From NCBI RefSeq assembly GCF_005771425.1, contig NZ_VBTZ01000003.1, forward strand, positions 310,001 to 374,000: a DNA stretch of 64,000 bases. The letters are read 5' to 3'. Position 1 is the stretch's first letter, and each line of letters begins with the position of its first letter. A program made the position numbers and the translations under genes. Positions 28,959 to 38,530 of the stretch are shown piece after piece. This stretch comes from Methylocystis sp. B8 (GTDB lineage Bacteria > Pseudomonadota > Alphaproteobacteria > Rhizobiales > Beijerinckiaceae). A model generated the notes under the pieces. That model did not search any database. It was not told the origin of the DNA and saw only the letters and a list, made by a program, of their open reading frames with translations.

Positions 28959-29834
28959 TTAGCGCGGTCTTGAGGCTGCGTCGCGGATCGCCTCGGCGAG
29001 TTCGCCTTCGAACAGCATCGCCGAACCGTAATGCGTTTCGATGTCGAAGGGCCGCTTCTGATTCATGTCGAGCGAAGCGCTATGCATGGCGATCAGCCGA
29101 CCATCTTCGGTAAAGAGGCCCGAGCCTGAGCCGCCATAGCCGTCATTGCAGTCGTGACGCACGCGACGGACGTGACCTTCAGTCGGTTCGTCGACGCGAT
29201 AAACGTCGCATGACTCGGTTGTGGCCGGGAGACGGGTGTTTGAATGTCCGGCCGGCGATACCATCACGACCTTTAGTCGTGCGCCGGTAATGATATCGCT
29301 GACGTCTGGCGCGGGCTGAGGTCGCACGGCTTCCGGCGTCGGCTGCAGCAGGCGCGCCAAGGCCCAATCGTCGGTGATATGCAGTCCTTTCGATTCGACG
29401 GAAGCGCCGATGCGTAAACTCTCCTCATCGAAATAATAGTCACTGCCCGCAATCCTAAAAAAGCAATTCGTCACCGGATGCGTAGGGACCAATCCTCGGT
29501 TGACGAAATTATGCGCATTCATCACGACAAGATCGTGCGAACCGACCAGCCAGGCCGCCGCCGCGCGCTCCAGCGTGCCGTAATCGGAGTAGCACATGAG
29601 TACGCCGGCGCCGGCGAAGCGATTCATGTCCGCTTCCGTCATCGCTCGCCGCCTATCGTCAGCGTAAAGCGCTGCATGGGCGGTTTGTGCGCCAATGCGG
29701 GCAAATGACGCGCCGATGAGCATCAACGCTACCAGGACCATGGCGCAATGAACGCCTGACGAGCTCAGGCTGAGCCGAGGCTTTGCGTAACGACCAGACG
29801 TAGATGAATTCCTTGGCGCAAGAGCTTTCAACAT
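28959..29834 (-). CDS. Secreted trypsin-like serine protease
   Basis: 291 residues. A hydrophobic segment near 30-48 ([17 protein letters not shown]) could be a long signal peptide. The chymotrypsin fold triad can be proposed: His in VVMNAHNF (about 106), Asp in [10 protein letters not shown] (about 155) and Ser in [10 protein letters not shown] (about 242). Four cysteines are present, among them MCYSDYG and ESCDVYR and RHDCNDGYG. Convergent with the cytochrome gene (no gap) and divergent from mxaF. Its role in methanol oxidation is unknown; the position is notable but may be chance. Confidence 0.7.
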   Translation of the reverse strand: MLKALAPRNSSTSGRYAKPRLSLSSSGVHCAMVLVALMLIGASFARIGAQTAHAALYADDRRRAMTEADMNRFAGAGVLMCYSDYGTLERAAAAWLVGSHDLVVMNAHNFVNRGLVPTHPVTNCFFRIAGSDYYFDEESLRIGASVESKGLHITDDWALARLLQPTPEAVRPQPAPDVSDIITGARLKVVMVSPAGHSNTRLPATTESCDVYRVDEPTEGHVRRVRHDCNDGYGGSGSGLFTEDGRLIAMHSASLDMNQKRPFDIETHYGSAMLFEGELAEAIRDAASRPR

Positions 29835-30158
29835 TCGATTCTAGATGGGGCAGAGACGGGCTCTCAACAAAATCCGCCAGAAACTCCACGTCAAGCATTC
29901 GCTGCGCCGGGAATAATCGGGAGTAAACATGCCAATCTTTCCCGAGACACATTACCGATAAATCGTGAAGACTCGGCCTTGCGCTTAAATTTATATGCCG
30001 GCGGATCGTCTCTCGAATTTGCGCGCCGACGCGCAGCGGGAATAAGCGACCATCAAATAAACCATGACGGCTGCATTTTAAGCCGTCTATCTGCGAGGCG
30101 ATGTCGCCGTCCAAGAAGCCATGAAGGCGTCCGGGCGACGTTGCAGGAGGACTCGTCC
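29835..30158. promoter_or_regulatory. mxaF upstream region
   Basis: About 320 bases between the protease gene and mxaF with no gene I accept, though frames run through it. It must carry the mxaF promoter and probably the divergent protease promoter. I could not point to exact -35/-10 elements. The mxaF ribosome binding site GCAGGAGG is at its end. Confidence 0.55.
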
Positions 30159-32033
30159 ATGAGGAAACTGCTGAATTCCGTGTCCCTGTTGTCCGTGCTG
30201 CTCGCGGCGCCGGTCGTGACGATGTCCGCCGCGGTCGCCGAAGATAAGCTCGAAGCTCTGACGAAGAGCGAAAACAACTGGGCAATGCAGGGCAAGAACT
30301 ACAGCTCCAACCACTACAGCACGCTGAACCAGGTCAACGCCGACAACGTAAAGAATTTGAAGGTAGCCTGGTCGTTCTCGACCGGTCTGTTGAGCGGTCA
30401 CGAAGGGTCGCCGATCGTCATCGACGGCAAAATGTATGTTCACACGTCATTCCCCAACAATACTTTCGCGCTCAACCTCGACGATCCGACCCGCATTCTC
30501 TGGCAGCATAAGCCCAAGCAAAACGCCGCGGCGCGCGCCGTCGCGTGCTGCGACATCGTCAACCGCGGTCTTGCATACTGGCCCGGCGACGGCAAGACGC
30601 CCTCGCTCATCGTGAAGACGCTGCTTGATGGCCATGTCGTCGCGCTGAACGCCGACACTGGCGAGGAATATTGGAAGATCGAAAACTCCGATTTCAAGGT
30701 CGGCTCGACGCTGACCGTCGCGCCGCATGTCTATAAGGACATTGTGCTCATCGGCAGCTCGGGCGCCGAGCTCGGCGTTCGCGGCTATATGACCGCCTAT
30801 GACGTGCGCACTGGCGAACAGAAGTGGCGCGCCTATGCGACCGGTCCGGATTCGGATGTGCTGATCGGCGACGACTTCAACAAGGCCAATCCGCATTACG
30901 GCCAGAAGGGCCTCGGCACGGCGACTTGGGAAGGCGACGCCTGGAAGATCGGAGGCGGCACCAATTGGGGCTGGTTCGCTTACGATCCGGGCACCAACCT
31001 TGTCTACTACGGCAGCGGCAATCCGGCGCCGTGGAACGAGACGATGCGGCCCGGCGACAATAAGTGGACGATGACCATTTGGGGCCGCGATCTCAACACC
31101 GGCGAGGCGAAGTTCGGCTATCAGAAGACGCCGCACGACGAATGGGACTACGCCGGCATCAACTTCATGATGCTCAGCGAGCAGAAGGACAAGGACGGCA
31201 AGGCGCGCAAGCTCTTAACCCATCCGGACCGCAACGGTATCGTCTACACGCTCGATCGCACCGACGGCACGCTGATCTCCGCCGACAAGATCGACGACAC
31301 GGTCAATGTATTCAAGAAGGTCGATCTGAAGAGCGGCCTGCCGGTGCGCGATCCGGAATATGGCACGCGCATGGACCATCTCGCCAAGGACGTTTGCCCG
31401 TCGGCGATGGGCTATCACAACCAGGGTCTCGACTCCTATGACCCGACGAAGGAGCTGTTCTTCCTCGGCGTGAATCACATCTGCATGGACTGGGAGCCCT
31501 TCCTGCTTCCCTATCGCGCCGGTCAGTTCTTCGTCGGCGCGACGCTGAACATGTATCCGGGTCCCAAGGGCGATCGCCAGAAGGGTGAAGGCCTCGGCCA
31601 GATCAAGGCCTACAACGCCATCACCGGCAAGTTCAAATGGGAGAAGATGGAGCGCTTCGCCGTTTGGGGCGGCACCGCCGCCACCGCCGGCAACGTCGTC
31701 TTCTACGGAACGCTCGACGGCTTCATCAAGGCCCGTCACAGCGACACCGGCGAACTGCTGTGGAAGTTCAAGCTTCCGTCGGGCGTCATCGGCCATCCGA
31801 TCGTCTATCAGCACAAGGGCGTCGAATATGTCGCCATCATGTATGGCGTCGGCGGTTGGCCGGGAGTTGGTCTCGTGTTCGACCTGCAGGATCCGACGGC
31901 CGGTCTCGGCGCGGTCGGCGCGTTCAAGCAGCTCGCCAACTACACCCAGATGGGCGGCGGCGTGATGGTGTTCTCGCTCGACGGCAAGAGCCCCTACGAC
32001 GATCTGAGCGTGGGCGAATACAAGGCGAACTAA
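30159..32033 (+). CDS. mxaF: Methanol dehydrogenase large subunit, calcium type
   Basis: 624 residues, periplasmic PQQ-dependent methanol dehydrogenase alpha chain, oxidising methanol to formaldehyde with MxaI. The signal peptide is about 27 residues. The vicinal disulfide is Cys130-Cys131 (VACCD; mature 103-104). Calcium ligands are in place: Glu204 (GAELGV), Asn288 (GNPAPW) and catalytic Asp330 (WDYAG), mature 177, 261 and 303. Two residues after the Asp is Ala, not Asp, so this is the calcium enzyme MxaF and not lanthanide XoxF. The ATG follows GCAGGAGG. First gene of mxaFJGI. Confidence 0.98.
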   Translation: MRKLLNSVSLLSVLLAAPVVTMSAAVAEDKLEALTKSENNWAMQGKNYSSNHYSTLNQVNADNVKNLKVAWSFSTGLLSGHEGSPIVIDGKMYVHTSFPNNTFALNLDDPTRILWQHKPKQNAAARAVACCDIVNRGLAYWPGDGKTPSLIVKTLLDGHVVALNADTGEEYWKIENSDFKVGSTLTVAPHVYKDIVLIGSSGAELGVRGYMTAYDVRTGEQKWRAYATGPDSDVLIGDDFNKANPHYGQKGLGTATWEGDAWKIGGGTNWGWFAYDPGTNLVYYGSGNPAPWNETMRPGDNKWTMTIWGRDLNTGEAKFGYQKTPHDEWDYAGINFMMLSEQKDKDGKARKLLTHPDRNGIVYTLDRTDGTLISADKIDDTVNVFKKVDLKSGLPVRDPEYGTRMDHLAKDVCPSAMGYHNQGLDSYDPTKELFFLGVNHICMDWEPFLLPYRAGQFFVGATLNMYPGPKGDRQKGEGLGQIKAYNAITGKFKWEKMERFAVWGGTAATAGNVVFYGTLDGFIKARHSDTGELLWKFKLPSGVIGHPIVYQHKGVEYVAIMYGVGGWPGVGLVFDLQDPTAGLGAVGAFKQLANYTQMGGGVMVFSLDGKSPYDDLSVGEYKAN

Positions 32034-32084
32034 TCGCCCGTCGCTCCATCGATCTCTCCAGCCGCAAGCGGCTGCGAGACGCCT

Positions 32085-32114
32085 GCTCGGACGCGCGCCC
32101 CCGAGCGTCCGAGC
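32085..32114 (+). terminator. Hairpin between mxaF and mxaJ
   Basis: GCTCGGACGC at 32085-32094 pairs perfectly with GCGTCCGAGC at 32105-32114. A smaller stem AGCCGC/GCGGCT sits just before at 32070-32083. No T-run follows, so this is more likely a processing or mRNA-stabilising structure that leaves mxaF mRNA in excess than a full terminator. Confidence 0.6.
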
Positions 32115-32144
32115 AAGCGACCGAAATGATTACGGAAAAAAGCC

Positions 32145-33053
32145 ATGTCGCGTATCACTCGCTTGTCTTTCGGCAGCGCGCTCTTCATCGCTCTCGCGAG
32201 CATCGGCGCGAAAGGCGCTTCATTTGGCGGCTCCGGCGACGCCGTGTCGAATAACGCGCCTTCGTCAGCAGTGGAGCAGGCGCCGCCGGCCGATCCCAAT
32301 GCGCTGCGCATCTGCGCGGCGAAGAATCAGCCGCCGCTGTCGATGGAAGACGGCTCCGGACTGGAGAACAAGATTGGCGTGGCGCTGGCGGACGCCATGA
32401 AGCGCAAGGCGCAGTTCGTATGGTCGCAGCGGCCAGCGATCTATCTCGTGCGCGATTCTCTGGACAAGAAGCTCTGCGACGCGATCATCGGCCTCGACAC
32501 GGGCGATCCACGCGTCGCGACGTCAAAGCCCTATTATCGCACCGGCTATGTCTTCGTGAGCCGCGCCGATCGCGACCTCGACGTCAAATCCTGGTCGGAC
32601 GCTCGGCTAAAAAAACTCGGCCACATCGTCGTCGCATTCGGTTCTCCCGGCGAAACGCTGCTCAAAGACATGGGCCAGTATGAAGACAACATGACCTATC
32701 TCTATTCGCTGGTGAACTTCAAATCGCCGCGCAATCAATACACGCAGATTGACCCAGCCCGCATGGTCGGCGAGGTGGTCAGCGGCGCAGCCGACATCGC
32801 GGTCGGCTTCGCGCCCGACGTCGCCCGCTACGTCAAATCGTCGACCACGTCTCTGCGTATGAGTTTGATCGAAGACGACGCGGCGAAAAGCAACGGCGAA
32901 AAAGTCACGCAGCGTTTCGACCAATCGGTCGGCGTTCGGCGCGACGACAAAGCGCTGCTCGCCGAAATCGATCAGGCGCTTATCGCGGCGCGGCCGAAGA
33001 TCGACGAAATCCTTAAGGCGGAAGGCGTTCCCCTTCTTCCCATCACCCAATAG
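32145..33053 (+). CDS. mxaJ: MxaJ, periplasmic methanol oxidation protein
   Basis: 302 residues with a signal peptide (SFGSALFIALASIGAKGA) and a domain of the bacterial extracellular solute-binding type 3 fold (LRICAAKNQPPLSMEDGSG, then ALADAMKRKAQFVW). MxaJ is required for active methanol dehydrogenase and is thought to help mature or assemble MxaF. It follows mxaF by 111 bases and precedes mxaG by 37. Length and position are those of known mxa clusters. Confidence 0.95.
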   Translation: MSRITRLSFGSALFIALASIGAKGASFGGSGDAVSNNAPSSAVEQAPPADPNALRICAAKNQPPLSMEDGSGLENKIGVALADAMKRKAQFVWSQRPAIYLVRDSLDKKLCDAIIGLDTGDPRVATSKPYYRTGYVFVSRADRDLDVKSWSDARLKKLGHIVVAFGSPGETLLKDMGQYEDNMTYLYSLVNFKSPRNQYTQIDPARMVGEVVSGAADIAVGFAPDVARYVKSSTTSLRMSLIEDDAAKSNGEKVTQRFDQSVGVRRDDKALLAEIDQALIAARPKIDEILKAEGVPLLPITQ

Positions 33054-33090
33054 ATGCGCGGCGCACCAACGAAAACAGGACGAGAATTAA

Positions 33091-33666
33091 GTGTTGAAAA
33101 GCAAAAGAAGACTTTCCCTGTCCCTGATGGGCGCCGCGGCATCTCTCGTTGCGCTCGGCGCCATCGCGCAGACCGCAGGGATTACGTTCCGCAACACCAT
33201 CACCGGCGAAGTGCTCAAGTTCGACGATGCGCTGCCTGAAGGAAAGGACACTGCGGGCGTCAAGCAGTTCATGGAGACCGGCAAGAATCCCTATAACGAG
33301 GATGCGAGCTGCCTCAAACAAGGCGAGCAAATCTTCCTTTCCGCCTGCTCCGGCTGTCACGGTCATATTGCAGAGGGAAAAATCGGTCCCGGTCTCAATG
33401 ACGCCTATTGGACCTATCCGCAAAACGAAACCGACGAAGGTTTGTTCTCGACGATCTATGGCGGCGCGCAGGCATCGATGGGACCACAGTACCAGAACCT
33501 GACGCTCGACGAGATGCTCAAGGTGATGGCCTGGATCCGGCATCTCTTCAAGGAAGCGCCTGAAAAGGCAAGTTGGCTGACGGACGACCAGCGCAAGGCC
33601 TTCAAACCGTACGCTGGCCACGAGACGCTGCCGGACAACCCGCCAGGGAAGTGTCAGGCGAAATAA
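33091..33666 (+). CDS. mxaG: Cytochrome cL, electron acceptor of methanol dehydrogenase
   Basis: 191 residues. N-terminal signal peptide ([18 protein letters not shown]), one heme site CSGCH at 86-90, and the cytochrome cL signature stretch [19 protein letters not shown]. It takes electrons from MxaF's PQQ and passes them to cytochrome cH. The start is GTG at 33091 (TTG at the next codon is possible) with AGGA upstream. Confidence 0.95.
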   Translation: MLKSKRRLSLSLMGAAASLVALGAIAQTAGITFRNTITGEVLKFDDALPEGKDTAGVKQFMETGKNPYNEDASCLKQGEQIFLSACSGCHGHIAEGKIGPGLNDAYWTYPQNETDEGLFSTIYGGAQASMGPQYQNLTLDEMLKVMAWIRHLFKEAPEKASWLTDDQRKAFKPYAGHETLPDNPPGKCQAK

Positions 33667-33732
33667 GTTCCGCGCCGCCGTCGCCGGGGGCGAAAACAAG
33701 GGGCGCAAGCCTCGTAAATGGAGGAAACTGGG

Positions 33733-34023
33733 ATGCGTAAGATGCATTTCGCCGCGGCGCTCACCGTCGGCATTTTGTTTAGCGCCGGCAGCGCGCTCGC
33801 CTATGACGGCACCAAGTGCAAAGCGCCTGGAAACTGCTGGGAGCCGAAGCCCGGTTTCCCCGACAAGGTTGAGGGCTCGAAATATGATCCCAAGCACGAT
33901 CCGAAGGAGCTCGCCAAGCAGCAAGCGTCGATCCAGGGCATGGAAGAGCGCAATAAGAAGCGGGTCGAGAGCTTCAAAAAGACCGGCAAGTGGGAATATG
34001 ACGTGAGCAAGATCGCTCAATAA
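33733..34023 (+). CDS. mxaI: Methanol dehydrogenase small subunit
   Basis: 96 residues. Signal peptide (FAAALTVGILFSAGSALA) and a Lys-rich mature part with two cysteines near the start (GTKCKAPGNCWEPK) and the long helix seen in the beta chain (ELAKQQASIQGMEERNKKR). It binds MxaF in an alpha2beta2 enzyme. ATG at 33733 follows AATGGAGGAAAC; a start 5 codons earlier is unlikely since it overlaps the ribosome binding site. Confidence 0.95.
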   Translation: MRKMHFAAALTVGILFSAGSALAYDGTKCKAPGNCWEPKPGFPDKVEGSKYDPKHDPKELAKQQASIQGMEERNKKRVESFKKTGKWEYDVSKIAQ

Positions 34024-34051
34024 GTTTCATCGCGAGGGCGCGATGAATCTA

Positions 34052-34119
34052 GCGGCCACGATCTGGAGCCAGCGTATTCGACAACAGCGCAACGGCTCCA
34101 TTCCCGAGATCGTGGCCGC
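34052..34119 (+). terminator. Strong hairpin after mxaI (attenuator)
   Basis: GCGGCCACGATCT at 34052-34064 pairs perfectly with AGATCGTGGCCGC at 34107-34119 and an inner stem GGAGCC/GGCTCC (34065-34070 with 34094-34099) extends it. The structure is followed by CTTTTCC. It lies between mxaI and mxaR with no other promoter evident, so it likely acts as a partial terminator that keeps mxaFJGI transcripts above mxaRSACKLD. Confidence 0.75.
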
Positions 34120-34148
34120 CTTTTCCTTTCCGCGGCTAAGGTCAGGCC

Positions 34149-35180
34149 TTGAACGATACGCTGCACGTCGTCCAGAAGCTTTCCGATTGGCGCGAACGCG
34201 CCCTTGAATTCGAGCAAGAAATTCAAAAGGCGGTCGTCGGGCAAGCGCGCGTCATCAGGCTTGTGACGATCTGTATCTTCGCCCGCGGCCATGTGTTGAT
34301 CGAAGGCGATGTCGGCGTCGGCAAGACGACGTTGTTGCGTTCAGTGTCGCGCGCGCTTGGCGGCGATTTCGCTCGTGTCGAAGGCACGGTCGACATGATG
34401 CCGAGCGACATTCTCTATCATACCTACATTGGCGAAGACGGTCGCCCGCGCGTCGATCCATCCGAGCTGCTGAGGTTGGCGGAAACGCTGCCCGTGTTCT
34501 TTTTCAACGAGATCAATCGCGCGCGCCCGCAGGTTCACTCGCTGTTGCTGCGGCTCATGGCCGAGCGAAGCGTGTCGGCGTTCAATCACGTGCATCATTT
34601 TCCATATCTTAATGTGTTCGCCGACCGGAACATGGTCGAGCGAGAAGAAACATTTGAACTGCCGGCCGCCGCTCGCGACAGATTCTTCATGGAAATCCCT
34701 ATGAGGGCGCCGACTGATGAAGAAGCGCGGCGCAGACTCGTCTTCGATCCGGCGTTCCATGATACGGAAACGCTTATCGAGAGGGTGAGCTCTGGTTCAT
34801 TTGATTACCGGAAGACGCCTGAAGTCGCGCGCGCGATTCAGACGCATGTGAAATCGAGCGAGGCGCTCGAACGCTATGTGCTCAATCTTTGGCAGGCGCT
34901 TATCCAGCCCAGTTCCGCCGGCGTATCTCTGCCCGATATTGACCTCAGCGCTCTGATCAAGGGCGGCGCGAGCCCGCGTGGCCTTGCGGCGCTTGTGCGT
35001 GCCGCGCGCGTGCGCGCCTGGCTTGAGGGCCGCGATTATCTAATTCCCGAAGACGTGCGTGACGTGTTCATCGAGGTGATGTCCCACCGTATCTTTGTCG
35101 ATCCGATCCATGCTTTGCGCGGCGACGACATCGTCAAGCGGCTGTGTCACGCAGCTTTCGACGCGACGCCAGTTCCATGA
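34149..35180 (+). CDS. mxaR: MxaR, MoxR-type AAA+ ATPase
   Basis: 343 residues. Walker A GDVGVGKTTL at about 54-63, Walker B PVFFFNEIN at about 115-123, and MoxR-type features (RPQVHSLLLRLMAERS). MoxR ATPases act with von Willebrand domain proteins as chaperones; here with MxaS, C and L to mature methanol dehydrogenase. Start is TTG at 34149 with AAGGTCAGG just upstream. Its stop overlaps the mxaS start. Confidence 0.92.
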   Translation: MNDTLHVVQKLSDWRERALEFEQEIQKAVVGQARVIRLVTICIFARGHVLIEGDVGVGKTTLLRSVSRALGGDFARVEGTVDMMPSDILYHTYIGEDGRPRVDPSELLRLAETLPVFFFNEINRARPQVHSLLLRLMAERSVSAFNHVHHFPYLNVFADRNMVEREETFELPAAARDRFFMEIPMRAPTDEEARRRLVFDPAFHDTETLIERVSSGSFDYRKTPEVARAIQTHVKSSEALERYVLNLWQALIQPSSAGVSLPDIDLSALIKGGASPRGLAALVRAARVRAWLEGRDYLIPEDVRDVFIEVMSHRIFVDPIHALRGDDIVKRLCHAAFDATPVP

Positions 35181-36022
35181 ATAGCGTTGTAGATATTCTT
35201 TATCGACCGCGTGGACGTTTCGTGTCCAATCACGTCGGCGCGCATACGTCGAGCGAAGTCGGCGGCTTCGGAGTCTTTCGCGACCAGGCGCCTTTCATAC
35301 GCTATCCCGACGCACGTCGCATCGACGTTCGTGCGACCTTGCGTGATCCGTTTGGCGGAACCTATGTGCGCCGCTTCGAGCAAAGAGCCGCGATCGACGT
35401 TTACGCGCTCGTCGACCTCTCAGCCTCCATGGGCTTCGTTGGCGCGGTGGATAGGTTTCGGGTCGCTGTGGACCTTTGCGCTGCGCTTGCCTATTCAACG
35501 ACGCGAGTCGGCGATCGCTTTGGCCTGTTCGCTTTCGAGCGCAACTTGATTGATCGAGCCACGCTTCCCGCCACGCGTTCGAGAAAGGCCGCGCTCGGCG
35601 CCGTCGAAAGGCTGGCCCTTGAAACGCCGCGCGGATCGAGCGCTAAAGGCGTTCTCGGCGCCGCAGCGGCTCTCGGCGCCACGCGCAAGCTGGTATTTCT
35701 CATCTCCGACGTTCGATGGCCCGAGTCACTGATCGAGCAAGCCTTCGATGCGCTTGCGCTGCATGATGTCGCGCCGCTCGTTCTGATCGACTCGGTTGAG
35801 ACGGCGCCCCCGAAATGGGGCTTGATGGAGCTGCGTGACAGCGAGAGCGGCCGCCGTGAACTCCTGTTGATGAGGCCCGCGCTCCAGCGGCGTTGGATCG
35901 AAGCCGAGCAGGCGCGTCGGCGAAGTCTCGCTCGTCTCTCGTCGCTACGCGGTCGTGCGCCGATCTATGTCAAGGACAGTTTCGACCCTATCGATCTCAG
36001 CATTCGTCTGACGGCGGCGTGA
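35177..36022 (+). CDS. mxaS: MxaS, DUF58/VWA-like protein
   Basis: 281 residues with no signal peptide. It has DUF58-type features (N-terminal RGRFVSNHVGAHTSSEVGGF) and a von Willebrand-like core around residue 78 (ALVDLSASMGFVG), where the metal-site DxSxS is present as DLSAS. Partner of MxaR in calcium insertion or assembly. ATGA overlap with mxaR fixes its start. Confidence 0.9.
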   Translation: MNSVVDILYRPRGRFVSNHVGAHTSSEVGGFGVFRDQAPFIRYPDARRIDVRATLRDPFGGTYVRRFEQRAAIDVYALVDLSASMGFVGAVDRFRVAVDLCAALAYSTTRVGDRFGLFAFERNLIDRATLPATRSRKAALGAVERLALETPRGSSAKGVLGAAAALGATRKLVFLISDVRWPESLIEQAFDALALHDVAPLVLIDSVETAPPKWGLMELRDSESGRRELLLMRPALQRRWIEAEQARRRSLARLSSLRGRAPIYVKDSFDPIDLSIRLTAA

Positions 36023-36927
36023 GGCGCGCGATGTGCATTGCATGTCTCGCTTTCGCGCTTTACACAGCGTTTTCCGCCTCCGCACAGGACGTGACGGTTC
36101 GCATCCACTTGGCGCGCCCGTTCGGCTATTTCGTCGGCGATCTCATTCATGCGCGCATCGACGTTTCGGCGCCTCCAGAGGCCTTACTCTCGCGCGCCTC
36201 CTTGCCAAATCCAGGTCCGCTTACCGGCTCGCTTGAGCTGCGGGACGTCAAACTTCGTGAGACGGTCGAACATGGCGCGCGCCTGTGGCGTCTCGATCTC
36301 ACTTATCAAAATTTTTACGTCGCACTTGATGTGCGCGAAATCGAGATTCCTAGCTTCGATCTCGCCATTTCGACCGCCGCGGGCGCAGAGACCGTCAAAG
36401 TTCCGGCTTGGCGCGTAGGCGTCTCTCCCTTGCGTGAGATTACGCCGCAGAAGCAGGAGGAGGCGACCGATTATATGAGGCCGGACGGTTCGGCGGTTTT
36501 TGTCAACGAGACCACGCCGCGCAATCTCGCGATCGGCGCGGGCGCCGCCGCCCTGCTGGCGCTCGCTCTCGTTGCGCGCGATCGCGCCTGGCCTCCCTTT
36601 CAACGGCGCAAAGTGCGCGTCTTCTCGGCGCTCGCGAACGAACTTTCCGCGCGGCGCATTGAGTCTGGCGATGGCGATTTCGGCGCGGCGATCCAGTCGG
36701 TGCATCGCGCGCTTGATGCAGTCAATGGCGCAACTTTACTTTCCGCAGATCTTCCTGATTTCCTGCGCAGACGTTCTGAATTCGGGCCACTGCGGGCGGA
36801 TTTCGAGCGGTTTTTCGCAGCGTCAAAACGACGCTTCTTCGGAGGCGAAAGGTCAAGTGATGATTTTCGCGCCGATGAGCTCACGCGATTCGTGAGCGCG
36901 CTCGCCAAGCGGGAGCGCGCAGGATGA
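36019..36927 (+). CDS. mxaA: MxaA, methanol dehydrogenase assembly protein
   Basis: 302 residues from GTG at 36019, which overlaps the mxaS stop (GTGA); ATG at 36031 is an alternative. Signal peptide (CLAFALYTAFSASA), a periplasmic beta-rich domain, and one membrane helix (AIGAGAAALLALALVA, about 173-189) with a cytosolic tail. MxaA is needed, in Methylorubrum, for calcium incorporation into the enzyme. Confidence 0.9.
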   Translation: MRRAMCIACLAFALYTAFSASAQDVTVRIHLARPFGYFVGDLIHARIDVSAPPEALLSRASLPNPGPLTGSLELRDVKLRETVEHGARLWRLDLTYQNFYVALDVREIEIPSFDLAISTAAGAETVKVPAWRVGVSPLREITPQKQEEATDYMRPDGSAVFVNETTPRNLAIGAGAAALLALALVARDRAWPPFQRRKVRVFSALANELSARRIESGDGDFGAAIQSVHRALDAVNGATLLSADLPDFLRRRSEFGPLRADFERFFAASKRRFFGGERSSDDFRADELTRFVSALAKRERAG

Positions 36928-37925
36928 ACGGCTTCGGCTTCGATCACATTGAGCCGCTGTTCCTAGCGCCGCTGGCGTTGCTCCCGTTTCTGCGGTCCGT
37001 TTTGCGGGACTCGACGATACCCTCGCTCCTGTCCGCGCCCGTCGACGGACTTTCCGCTTTCGCCAGCAATATCGTGAAGCTCAGCGGCGCCGTTGCGATC
37101 GGCGCGAGTCTGCTGGGCGCCGCAGGACTTCATGTCGCGGGGACCGAAGTCGAACGTATCGCCGAAGGCGCTGAGATCGTCATGCTGATCGACCGCAGCG
37201 GCAGCATGAACGAAACCTTCGCGGGCCGAACGCCGTCCGGAGGAGAAGAATCGAAAGCGGCGGCGGCGAAACGCATTCTCAAGCGCTTCGTTGAAGCGCG
37301 TCGTCACGATCTCGTCGGGGTCGCGGCATTTTCGACGGCGCCGATGCTGGTGACGCCGATCTCTGATCATATCGACGCTACTGAGGCCGCTATCGACGCG
37401 ATCGACCGTCCCGGTCTCGACTATACGAATATTGCGCGGGGTCTGGCGATGGCCTTGTCGATGTTCAAGACGAGCGAGGCCGATCTGTCGCGCGCAATTT
37501 TGCTCATTTCCGACGGCGCCGGCGTCATCGATCCGAAACAGCGCGATGACCTTAAGGCTGAGTTCCGCAAGACAAACGTCAGCCTCTACTGGTTGTTTCT
37601 GCGCACTGAGGGCAGTAGAGCCATCTCCGATCAACCGGCGGGCGAGGACGAGTCGCCGCAGGCCGCGCCAGAACGCCATCTCGATCTCTTCTTCAAATCG
37701 CTCGGCGTCCCTTACCGCGCCTTTGAGGTGGAAAGCGCCGAAGAGACTGAGGAGGCGTTAAAGCAGATCGACAAGCTAGAACGTCATCCCGTTCGCTACG
37801 TCGAAAAATCGCCGCGCACAGATTTGAGTGCGTCGGTTTTCGCGCTGGCGCTTGCCGCCGTGGGCCTCCTTGTCGTCGCGAAACTCGGCGAGGTTCAACT
37901 CGGCTTCGGAGACCGCGGGCGATGA
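36924..37925 (+). CDS. mxaC: MxaC, von Willebrand factor A membrane protein
   Basis: 333 residues. Helices near residues 45-70 and about 300-318, and a periplasmic VWA domain between with the metal-ion-dependent adhesion site LIDRSGSMN at about 87 (DxSxS). Predicted assembly partner of MxaL and MxaR. Overlaps mxaA by four bases (ATGA). Confidence 0.92.
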   Translation: MNGFGFDHIEPLFLAPLALLPFLRSVLRDSTIPSLLSAPVDGLSAFASNIVKLSGAVAIGASLLGAAGLHVAGTEVERIAEGAEIVMLIDRSGSMNETFAGRTPSGGEESKAAAAKRILKRFVEARRHDLVGVAAFSTAPMLVTPISDHIDATEAAIDAIDRPGLDYTNIARGLAMALSMFKTSEADLSRAILLISDGAGVIDPKQRDDLKAEFRKTNVSLYWLFLRTEGSRAISDQPAGEDESPQAAPERHLDLFFKSLGVPYRAFEVESAEETEEALKQIDKLERHPVRYVEKSPRTDLSASVFALALAAVGLLVVAKLGEVQLGFGDRGR

Positions 37926-38530
37926 TGCCTATCGCTGAGAGGATTGCGGTCGGACGCGACAAAATGCGCGCGCTTTGGCGCCAAACGCGATCGTCGATTC
38001 TGGTTGCGCTTTGTCTGGCGCTCACTATGGCGACAGCCGCATCGCTCATCGACTGGCGCGGTGCGGTTGACGCCAATGACGCCGTTGAGTCGCTGCGGCA
38101 AGGCCGTGACGTCGCCGTCGACGTGAACGCCAGGCCGGAAGCGCTTGTCGCCCGCATCGCCTTTCTTTCGGCGCGAAGCGACATTGATCGAGCGCGCGCC
38201 CTGATCGAGGCGCTCGATCGAAGCGGAAGCATCGAATTGCGCGCGCGGGGACATTACCTCCTCGCGAACGCGCTGCTACGCAAGGCGTTGGATCAGATCC
38301 AACGCTCCGAGCTCGAAGCGGCCAATCCTTTTGTCAATCTGGCCAAACGCGAATATCGCCGAGCCTTGCAGCTCGCACCCGAATACTGGGACGCGAAATA
38401 CAATCTCGACGTAGCCGCTCGCCTTGTCCGGGATTTTCGGGATTTCGAGAGAAAGAGCGGCGACGAACTGAGCGCCGACCCCAAAAAACTCTGGACCGAT
38501 ATTCCCGGCAAGCCAAAGGGGCTTCCGTGA
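37922..38530 (+). CDS. mxaK: MxaK, methanol oxidation protein
   Basis: 202 residues. A membrane helix near 20-40 (SILVALCLALTMATAASLI) followed by a helical domain with tetratricopeptide-like spacing (IEALDRSGSIELRARGHYLL and VNLAKREYRRALQLAPEYWD). MxaK is part of the calcium-insertion group MxaACKL. Starts with ATGATG; overlaps mxaC by four bases. Confidence 0.9.
   Translation: MMPIAERIAVGRDKMRALWRQTRSSILVALCLALTMATAASLIDWRGAVDANDAVESLRQGRDVAVDVNARPEALVARIAFLSARSDIDRARALIEALDRSGSIELRARGHYLLANALLRKALDQIQRSELEAANPFVNLAKREYRRALQLAPEYWDAKYNLDVAARLVRDFRDFERKSGDELSADPKKLWTDIPGKPKGLP

Noticed and set aside
29659-30285. 209-codon minus-strand frame opposite the mxaF start
   Set aside because: It overlaps the mxaF start and protease gene, has no ribosome binding site and matches no family. 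It is the antisense of GC-rich coding DNA.
30159-32033. mxaF being a lanthanide XoxF
   Set aside because: The residue two after the catalytic Asp is Ala (DYA), whereas XoxF has Asp; mxaI and mxaACKL are also present, as for calcium enzymes.
33043-34020. 326-codon minus-strand frame over mxaG-mxaI
   Set aside because: It is the shadow of three confirmed mxa genes whose proteins are identified by motif.
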